DNA from: Aporrectodea caliginosa
Lineage: Eukaryota > Annelida > Clitellata > Crassiclitellata > Lumbricidae
DNA: 64,000 bases
Reading direction: 5' to 3'
Assembly: GCA_020284085.1 (NCBI GenBank)
Contig: JACEVL010000144.1
Location: 1,498,501 to 1,562,500, forward strand
Positions 56,236-64,000 of the stretch are shown here, piece by piece. How positions within the stretch are numbered: the first letter of the stretch is position 1; the number at the start of each line of letters is the position of its first letter. The position numbers and the translations under genes were made by a program. The notes below the pieces were generated by a model that saw nothing but the letters and a program-made list of their open reading frames with translations, was not told the origin of the DNA and did no database searches.

Positions 56236-57769
56236 TATCAATGAAGTGAATGAAAATGAATGAACGAATTAATTTGCATTATATGGCTCAGTATCTATCG
56301 GTCCCTTAAATTTCCAATACCAGCGGGCCGCCAGGCAGCCGCCCAACACAGAATACTAGCAGGCCGCCAGTGACCAGTCCAACGCGAAATACCAGGCATC
56401 CGTCCAACACAGGGGTCAAGTAAATGTGGACGTGTTGGAGCCTCCAACTTAGAGGGGTTATGCCCAACGAGGACGTACGCATCAAACTTTACTTCAAGCA
56501 CCTATTTAGCTGCAGCTTGTAATTTACAGGTCAATTTCTGTCAGGTGACAGACATTCGGTACTGTTAAATATTTCAGTGAGCCCCTATGCTTGAAGAAGC
56601 AGCAGGGCCGGCGCCAGGGTATTTGCCACCCTAGGCGAACCTGTCGCGCTGCGCCCCCGGTAAGTGCGATAACTAATTAATATTAAATTAACTAATTAAT
56701 TTGAAAGTTATCCATAATTACAGTAACAGTCTGGAAACTGTATTAGCTATGCAGCCTGTGCTGTATGGTGTAACACGTTTAATGGCCCAATAATGGGAAT
56801 TTAAAATGTAAATACATGCTGGCCAATTAGATAACGAGACAGTGCACATTTTCGTTTGTACACTTTGTAAGAAATCCTACGGCTACTTGTACTAAGTCAC
56901 AACCTACGTACGAACTTTCTACGAAGTCTGTAGAAATAATTATAATGTAATTTCAAAATTTTATTTTTCGCACCTTCACTCTAGCAAATGTAGAAGTTTT
57001 CTATCAGTTCAATGTCTCCAGCAAAAGGTCTATCATGTTCAATTGACGAGGTAGCTAAGCCTAGTTCAACAAGTCTTTCTTACAGCATGGACGTACGCAA
57101 ATATGTTTCTTTTGAGCTTGGAGAAGCTTCTCTAATATTATTTGCCACAGAAACTGGAAGTGTAAAGAAGACGTCAAATCGAATAAATATGCGGCATCTT
57201 GTAACTCTTGTTATATTTTTTAAACCTAGTACAGCAGTGTTAGCATTATTTAAAACTATATTTTAAATCTAGTTGACCTATAGGCCTATCAATGCTTGCA
57301 CAATATTGCGCCATTTATTGACCTCGATCATCCAGACCGTTATCTCTAGGTTAGTGTCTGGTTTTGTACTAGCACTGGATTTTTCTGTGATATCGGTTGA
57401 ATTACGTTTTACAAAAATTGATTAAACTTTTAATGAAAATAGGGTTTAACTAAAACAAGAAAAACCCAAGTGAAAATACAAGGTCTCCAGAAAACCCCAT
57501 TTTAGAAGTTCGGATTAAAACCCAAGATCTTGGGAAAACCGAAGGAGTGGTAACATTGTAGATGATCGGTCTCAGTTTCATTTCAAATATGTCGCTATAG
57601 TAGGCAACTTCAAACTTGCGATAGTTAAGGGCATAAGCGTGACGTGACACATGACTGACTTTAATATTTCAAAATGTCTGTGGTCTGTTTGAAGCCGCTT
57701 TTTATTTTCGTATTCATTTATTAATGAATGGTGGCAAAGGATCTGGATTGAACCATTGTTATCCTAACA
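56236..57769. other. No gene; possible transposon end
   Basis: 56320-56440 has diverged ~48-bp units around 'GGGCCGCCAGGCAGCCGCCC'. 'CAGGGCCGGCGCCAGGGTAT' at 56603 looks like one end of an hAT-type element but no partner end was found. A frame at 57012-57266 (MSPAKGLSCSIDEVAKPSST...) has no recognised domain. Confidence 0.35.
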
Positions 57770-58130
57770 CGGGGAACAAAAAGGTCAAGCCGGTCAGAGA
57801 GAGGATCTTTGACGTGGCAGAGAGGGGGCGGAGAATTTGGTGACAAAGATATTTTGGAGCAAGACCCAGTTGAGATTTGAGCATGAGAATGACAACTTTA
57901 AATTGGATGCGACCAGAGAGAGGAAGCCAATGAAGATGTTCAACCAGAAATGTAGAGATGTGAGAGAATCGAGGGAGGCGAGCTATAAGTCTGGCAGCAG
58001 CATTCAGTACAGACTGAAGAGGAGATAGACGAACCTTGGGTAAGTCAACAAGGAGAGAATTACAATAGTCAATTCGAGAACAGACAACTGAGGTGAAGGT
58101 AGAGGATGAAACAATGCTAGTTATGTCCCT
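57770..58130 (-). mobile_element. L2-like LINE fragment
   Basis: It parallels 13985-14290 in sequence and orientation: 'AAGACCCAGTTGAGATTTGA', 'AGAGAGGAAGCCAATGAAG', 'AGACTGAAGAGGAGATAGAC' and 'ACAATAGTCAATTCGAGAAC'. It corresponds to the region after the YCN motif of the RT. Confidence 0.75.
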
Positions 58131-59829
58131 GCGAAATATAAGTTTTTTTAATAAACGTCTTTACGTACGACCTCTATTTTTAACTTCTTTATAAATTTCT
58201 GTATATCTGTAGTCACTTCCTTAGAAACATATACCCCAAAAGGAGAGTGTTAGCGACATCATTTGCTAGGCCTCGGCATATAACGACTGGTTGCCAGCCT
58301 TCTTCCTTGCTGTCTCATCTACAAACCAGCAGTGTACGGTCAGTAAACCCTACACCTAATAGCGGAGTCATTCATTCATAACAAAATTATATAGCGCGCC
58401 TACAAGGTAACTACTCAGAAGCACTCCCAACTACAACCCAGGTAAATAGGTAAGTTGTTAAATGGTCGTGTGTACAGTACAGCCTTCTTCGGCGCATACT
58501 TTATTTTATAGATTCTAACATCTTTGTATCACGCATTGTTAGATTACTGAAATTACTTGTTTCATACACATTCTTGCAAGTTTCTAACTCATTAAAAGTA
58601 TGAAAAAACTTTTGCCCGATATGAAATGAATTGTCCGTAACGGCCGCCATATTAGCTATGGAAGTAGCAACGTTCTAGACTCACATGACACGTGATTGGC
58701 GGCCCGCTAATATTAGCAACTTGCGGTCCGCCTGGCGTTCCACTAGAGTCACTAGACACTTTGAGATAGGCATGCACACATATTATATAAACGCATGTGT
58801 GTGTGTGTGTGTGCGCGCGCGCAGAAATAGATAGACGCAATCGTCTGGCCGATCACGATTGGCTTAGTGATACTGTTTTGACGGAAACCCGAGCTTCCTC
58901 TCTCTTCTTCTTTCCTTTCGCTGTTAAAAAAACATGACAAATATTCTGGATTTATGTCCGACCTTGGAAAATACGGCGATTGCACCGCAGACGATGTTTC
59001 CACGTGGCTAGGCTGACCTACCGTGGATGAAATTAGTGAAGCGGAGATAACAAAAGGTCAGCATCAGCCGCAGCATTTGTGAGCTGTTTACCAGACTCGA
59101 GGACTTGTCAAAGTGAATAGTTTCCACGTCATTTAAGGCCGCCGTGTACGGACCGTGCTAGACTGAGATTCAAATAATAATATTGAAATAAGCCAAACTC
59201 GGTATGTTATAATATATTCGCTTAATAGAAAAACCGGTTGACACACCGCAACTGGGAATGATATTCGAACGGCCAACCGCACGTAGGCCTACAGAGGCGC
59301 ATGGGACATAAGCAATTAACCATTTCAACCAATCGGATCAGTGTAGCGTACATTTACACGGATTGAATTTTCTTGCATTGCGTATATTTCGCTAGACTGG
59401 ATTTGGTCAAATTCGGTTATATTACACTGGAGAGTAGGCCAGATCAAATTCTGATCGATGAAATAAAAATACGTTAGTCTGAGGTCAGCTTACGAGCTCA
59501 TTGACCAGAACATAGCAATGGCGTTAATTAACTCTCGGATAGAAATTGAATTCCATGACCTGTGATAAATTATCTCCCTGTTCAGGACTTCTCGTTCATC
59601 TGTCAATCAATGTCCGCCTCCTGAAATTCGCTTTATTTAAAATATATAAAAAATCCGAATGAGACCTATAAAAGCAAGTTTATCACTTTCAGAACCAAAT
59701 TAAATCCATTCGAACCCGGGTTGAAAAGAATTATTACGCTGAGGAATTTTGTAAATTTAGTGTAGGCTTATAACCTTAAGATAACTTGTAGTCTCATCCG
59801 CTCAGTAAACATTTGGTGAACATTTGGTG
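58131..59829. other. No recognised gene
   Basis: A repeat-tail word 'TTATATAGCGCGCCTACAAG' at 58387 and a (TG)n(CG)n tract at 58795-58822. Otherwise unrecognised. Confidence 0.4.
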
Positions 59830-61080
59830 GTCGATTCTTTAAACTGTGATGGGATTAAGATTGAGGGTCTGGAAGAAATGGCCAATAAATTTAATTGTTA
59901 CTTCACAGAAATTGCCTAAATTTTGTCTACAAATACACCTGCTCCGATATCTCCGTTTGAAAACTCTATAAGCCCTCCAACTATCAACTCTTGGTTTTGA
60001 AAAAAAAATCTGGAGGAAATAATAAAAGTGAACAGAACAATTCGTCTATCCCATAGTAAGGAAATTGATGAGTGATGACATAGACCAATTTGCCTCTTCC
60101 CCCTCTATTACTAATATCGCTAGGCCACTTTAAGAAATAGTCAACTGTTCCTTTAACACTGGTATATTTCCTAATGCTTTAAAAATTGCTAAGGTTGTTC
60201 CAATTTTTAAAAGATCTGAAAGGAGTGATGTAGCCTACAGACCTATTTCTGTCATTCCATTCTTCGTCAAAATCTTTGAAAAATATTAATGTACAAAAGA
60301 TTGAGTAATTTTCTTGAAAAACACTAACATTATTTATCCATCTCAACATGGATTCCAAGCAGGTCGCTCCCCCTATGCCTTTGCTGAGTATCCAGTATAA
60401 AATATCTGAAGCAATAGAGAATAATGAATATTGCCTTGGTGTCTTTTTAACTTGGCCAAAGCTTTTGATACGGTGAACCATAATATCATACTTAAAAAAA
60501 CTTAACAACTATGGCATAAGAGGAGTTCAACTTGAGTGCTTTGCTAGTCACCTCACAGGTGGTCTATTGCAATGGTGCCTACTTGACGATGCACACAGTC
60601 CGATTTGGTGTTCCGCAAGGATCGAACCTAGAACCTATATTATTATTCCTCATTTTTATTAATGACCTTATAAACGAATCACCACTTATATACTTCATCC
60701 TATAACATCTTTTATTCCCACAGCTCCCTTACCTACTTACACCAAATAGTGAATGGCAAACTAATTCATAGGCCTATTGCTAATTGGTTTCCTGCCAATA
60801 AGTTATCACTGAAACTAAATAAGACCAATTATATTCTATTCAGGTTCAATAGACAAATTTCTTCAACCACTTCTAATACTTTACGTATTGGTAGTTATCC
60901 CATTAATCAAGTAACCTCATCAAAAGTTTTAGGAGTTATTAGAGTTTAGACGAACATTTATCTTGGCAAGATCATATAAAAGCTATTTACTCTAAAATAG
61001 CTAAGAATGTAGGAATTATAAAACGAACTTCCTACCTACTGCCACGCCATGTTCGGTAAACCCTCCACTACACTCCCATC
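59830..61080 (+). mobile_element. Heavily decayed LINE reverse transcriptase
   Basis: It follows the intact-looking LINE at 18.9 kb motif by motif: MANKFNCYFTEIA (about 59877), RPISVIPFF-like, NEYCLGVFLTWPKLL-like, FGVPQGSNLEPILLFLIFIND (60604-60665), PANKLSLKLNKTNYILFRFN (60790-60848) and KVLGVI. Many stops and indels separate the pieces, and the catalytic FADD box is lost. It stops where the 25-bp minisatellite begins. Confidence 0.85.
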
Positions 61081-61104
61081 TATCCCTACCTTGCTTATAT
61101 GCAA

Positions 61105-62218
61105 AATAATATGGCTGGATTGAACAAAACCAGATAAGACTGGATTAAACAAAACCAGATGAGATTGGATAAAACAAAACCAGATAAAACTGGATTAAAC
61201 AAAACGAGATAAGACTGGATTAAGCAAAACCAGATCGGACTGAATTAAACAAAACCAGATAAAACTGGACACAGCAAAACCAGATAAGACTGGATTAAGA
61301 AAAACCAGATGAGATTGGATTAAACAAAACGACATAAAACTGGATTAAGCAAAACCAGATAAAACTTGATTAAACAAAACCAGGTAAGACTGAATTAAAC
61401 AAAACCCGATGAGATTGGATCTAACAAAACCAGATAAGACAGGAATAAACAAAACCAGACAAGACTGGTTTAAACAAAAACCGATAAGACTGGATTAAGC
61501 AAAACCAGATAAAACTGGATGAAACAAAGCCAGATCATACAGGTTTAAACAAAACCAGATAAGACTGGATTAAACAAAACCAGGCAAGAGTGGTTGAAAT
61601 AAAAACCAGATAAAACTGGATTAGGTAAACACAGATAGGCCTGATTTAAACAAACCCAGATAAGACTAGGTTAAAGAAAACCGGATAAGACTGGATTAAG
61701 CAGAAAGAGATAAGACTGGATTAAATTAAACCAGATAAGACTGGATTAAGCAGAGCCAGATAAGTCTTAATTAAAAAAAACAGATAAGTCTGGACTAGGC
61801 AAAACAAGGTCAGACTTGATCAAGCAAAACCAGATAAGACTGGATTAAGCAAACCCAGATAACACTGGATTAAGCAAACCCAGATAGGACTGGATTAGGC
61901 AGAGCCAGATAAACCTGGATTAAACAGAACCAGCTAAGACTGGATTGAGGAAAATCCGATAGGACTGGATTAAGAAAAACCAGATAAGACTGGATAAAGA
62001 AAACCATGTAAGACTGGATTAAGAAAAACCAGATAAGACTGGATTAAGAAAAACCAGATAAGACTGGATTAAGAAAAATCAGATAAGACTGGATTAAGAA
62101 AAACCAGATAAGACTGGATTAAGAAAAATCAGATAAGACTTGATTAAGAAAAACAAGGTAAGACTGGATTTATCCAAACCAGGTGAGACTGGGTTAAGCC
62201 AAACCAGTTCAAGCCATG
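61105..62218. repeat. 25-bp minisatellite, about 44 copies
   Basis: Exact 25-bp period, e.g. units at 62041 and 62066. Unit GGATTAAG(C/A)AAAACCAGATAAGACT-like (TGGATTAAGC + AAAACCAGATAAGAC). More homogeneous at the right end (61950-62150) than at the left, which suggests recent expansion there. Confidence 0.95.
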
Positions 62219-63255
62219 CCTTCATAAGTATAGCGGAGACCCATCAAAACACAGACAAACACTTGATTGACAGCATGACCGAGGTCATCAAAGTAATGTA
62301 ACTTAACGCACCATGGAATCCCGTATAGCCAAACAGATGCAATGTAAGATAATCAGACATTCTTATATCGCCTTTATGGAATCCTGCCATATTATTCCAG
62401 GCCTTTTGAGAGGTTTTTATATTTCAAAGCGCTTTGTAAATACTGACAATCAAAAGCAGATTGGATCCTTTGAATTGCATCACATAACTGTGCTTATTAT
62501 AACAAATGTACTCACGTTCGTGTGAATTTTGACGAGTTTGTGAAACCTTTCGCTGACAGCAGATAATCGTCTCACCTAGGTGGCGCTGCTTTCCAGTTTC
62601 TCGGTTCAGCTCAATTTCCCAGAGGTCACTCGAAGACGACGTTTGACGTGGAGTCACGACCCTGCTATGATGGCGACAGTCTTTGAAACGTAACCACTGT
62701 ACCTTAAGGTTATCACTGCACAAGATTCGATAAAGGCGGTCAGCTGCAGTAGTTCGATTATTCAGTTACTCTGACGCTCAGACTGTCATGAAAACAAGTG
62801 ATTTCCTATTCCTACATATATACACGTCCGTGTACCATGGCCTGCAAGCAGACGCCAACGCTTCCACGCATCCGTAGACTACATTTTCATATTGCATTGG
62901 CTCAGGACGTACAAAGCTATCTATCATTGCACATTGCACAAACGAACGACAATGACCGTTATTTGAAGTGACTTGGACCATTGCGAACCACATGTAGGCC
63001 TATACGTGGGTTCGTCTCGTGCATTTGAAATGTGCCAAAAGACCTGGCGATACGAAAGGTTATGAGTTCCAGATGCTGAGATGCAATATCCACTCGTCTG
63101 CACTCAGGCCCAGCTAATATATACCTGACCAGGTTCCGGAGATTGTTAGTAAAGAAGCCTTTTCAAAGCGTCGTCGATACTCCCTATGGATGGGATATGA
63201 CTGCGTGTTTTCTCCGAAACTTTCCGCTTATCGCGCCCAGGAAACAGGGCTATCA
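62219..63255. other. No recognised gene
   Basis: Unique-looking; no supported coding frame. TAGGCCTA at 62995. Confidence 0.4.
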
Positions 63256-63330
63256 GCAGTGGCGGCGCGTGGATTTTTAAAAGGTGGTGCGAAGCAGCAG
63301 TGTGCCGCCCCCTCCCCCGTGAGGCGGCAG
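63256..63330 (+). mobile_element. Possible hAT-type terminus
   Basis: CAGTGGCGGCGCGTGGATTT resembles a common hAT 5' end ('CAGTGGCGG(C/A)'). The partner end is not seen before the window ends or the element is truncated. Confidence 0.4.
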
Positions 63331-63485
63331 GCCTGTCTAGTAGTCTAGTAGTCTTGCAAAATATTGTCTGTGCTGTGTATGATAGTAGTTAGTAGTAGCC
63401 TTAACATTAGTAGCCTAGTATAGAACACAGTAGCAGATGATGCAGTACACTTAAAGTACTGTTAGCATTAGCAATTTACGTATTT

Positions 63486-63600
63486 GGGGCCGTACATAAA
63501 TTACGTCACGCACCTAGGGGCGAAGGGGGTCAGAAATTTGTGATGATGCGTGACGTGGGGTTGGTTTGAGAAATGTGACGTCACACGTCAGTCCTATGTA
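63486..63600 (+). mobile_element. Possible Harbinger/ISL2EU-like terminus
   Basis: GGGGCCGTACATAAATTACG followed by TCACGCACC resembles the ends of the MITE at 35523 (GGGGTCGTCCATTAATTATG). Sub-terminal GTGACGT/ACGTCAC words repeat. The other end is not in the window. Confidence 0.5.
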
Positions 63601-63748
63601 ATTAAATGTAACAATCTGACAACAATTTAATATAAACTAAAAACCTTATTTTTGAGTATTAAGTTTTCATTAGTAATTTTGTTTTCTGATTATTTAAATG
63701 TATACCGTCACCATTATTAATAATTTTATGACTATATATATATATAAC

Positions 63749-63782
<34 letters not shown>

Positions 63783-64000
63783 TGTCACCTTCAGATTTTA
63801 TTCATAGCGATATTTAATCACTAGATGTCAATAGCATAGGTCCAACTTAACGATAGGATTTGCAAGAAATGTCACGCATACTTCAGTTAGTCACGCTGCG
63901 CAAGACCTCTCTAACACGCAAGCAGGAATCAATTATTCCGCCCAAACGCATAAGGCCACAGAGAGTTGCTGCAAGTCGGCCAGGTAAACTAGTAGACCAA
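63601..64000. other. No gene; (TA)n tract
   Basis: TA repeats at 63734-63782 with inverted symmetry; otherwise unrecognised. Confidence 0.5.

Noticed and set aside
57012..57266. 84-codon + strand frame
   Set aside because: No signal peptide, domain or conserved motif; within chance length for AT-rich DNA.
61105..62218. CRISPR-like array
   Set aside because: The repeats are contiguous 25-bp units without unique spacers, in a eukaryotic context: a minisatellite. The same holds for 2891-3305 and 32519-32672.

Overview
The window is eukaryotic, intron-containing, AT-rich DNA from an animal, most likely a marine invertebrate. The evidence is a spliced neuropeptide precursor gene, a rhodopsin-class peptide-type GPCR with a pseudogenised neighbour, many 5'-truncated non-LTR retrotransposons (L2/CR1-like and RTE-like), tRNA-derived SINEs, non-autonomous hAT and Harbinger elements, and very many microsatellites. 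The species cannot be read from the sequence. The palindrome TAGGCCTA is strikingly over-represented (at least 19 copies). Nothing looks prokaryotic, and there is no CRISPR array, operon or genuine tRNA/rRNA gene.

Only two intact protein-coding loci are convincing. (1) A two-exon secreted neuropeptide precursor lies on the + strand: exon 1 at 10132-10302, exon 2 at 15187-15600, 194 residues. It has a signal peptide and two adjacent C-terminally amidated decapeptides ending FYVSR-Gly-Lys-(Lys/Arg). The FxxxR-amide ending resembles tachykinin/natalisin peptides, but the usual tachykinin Gly is replaced by Val. Its 4.9-kb intron is full of transposons, and a long AAT/ATC microsatellite begins right after the stop codon. 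(2) A class-A peptide-type GPCR of 373 residues lies on the - strand at 48790-49911, with a probable splice acceptor just 5' of its ATG. A paralogue at about 51369-52101, same strand, is a pseudogene with stops and frameshifts, truncated after TM5.

Layout. 0-9.8 kb: a decayed LINE ORF1-like fragment, CRE-containing degenerate repeats, a 70-bp minisatellite, a LINE tail, a SINE and simple repeats. 9.8-16 kb: the neuropeptide gene with its TE-filled intron. 16-22.4 kb: purine tract, the best-preserved LINE reverse transcriptase (18.9-20.9 kb) and an L2 fragment. 22.5-38 kb: hAT MITE, two deleted hAT copies carrying a BED-finger remnant, long inverted repeats, LINE tails and minisatellites; a four-level transposon nest sits at 34.9-37.7 kb. 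38-48 kb: LINE remnant, GGC-rich repeats, two hAT MITEs and a decayed transposase. 48-52 kb: the GPCR locus. 53-64 kb: L2 fragment, a foldback-like element with tandem-repeat inverted termini and a target duplication (54235-55145), RTE-like and L2 remnants, a decayed LINE RT and a 1.1-kb array of a 25-bp minisatellite.

The most unusual items are the FYVSR-amide precursor, the foldback-like elements at 10470-11052 and 54235-55145, and the datable transposon nest. No function links the peptide gene to the receptor beyond their sharing this window.
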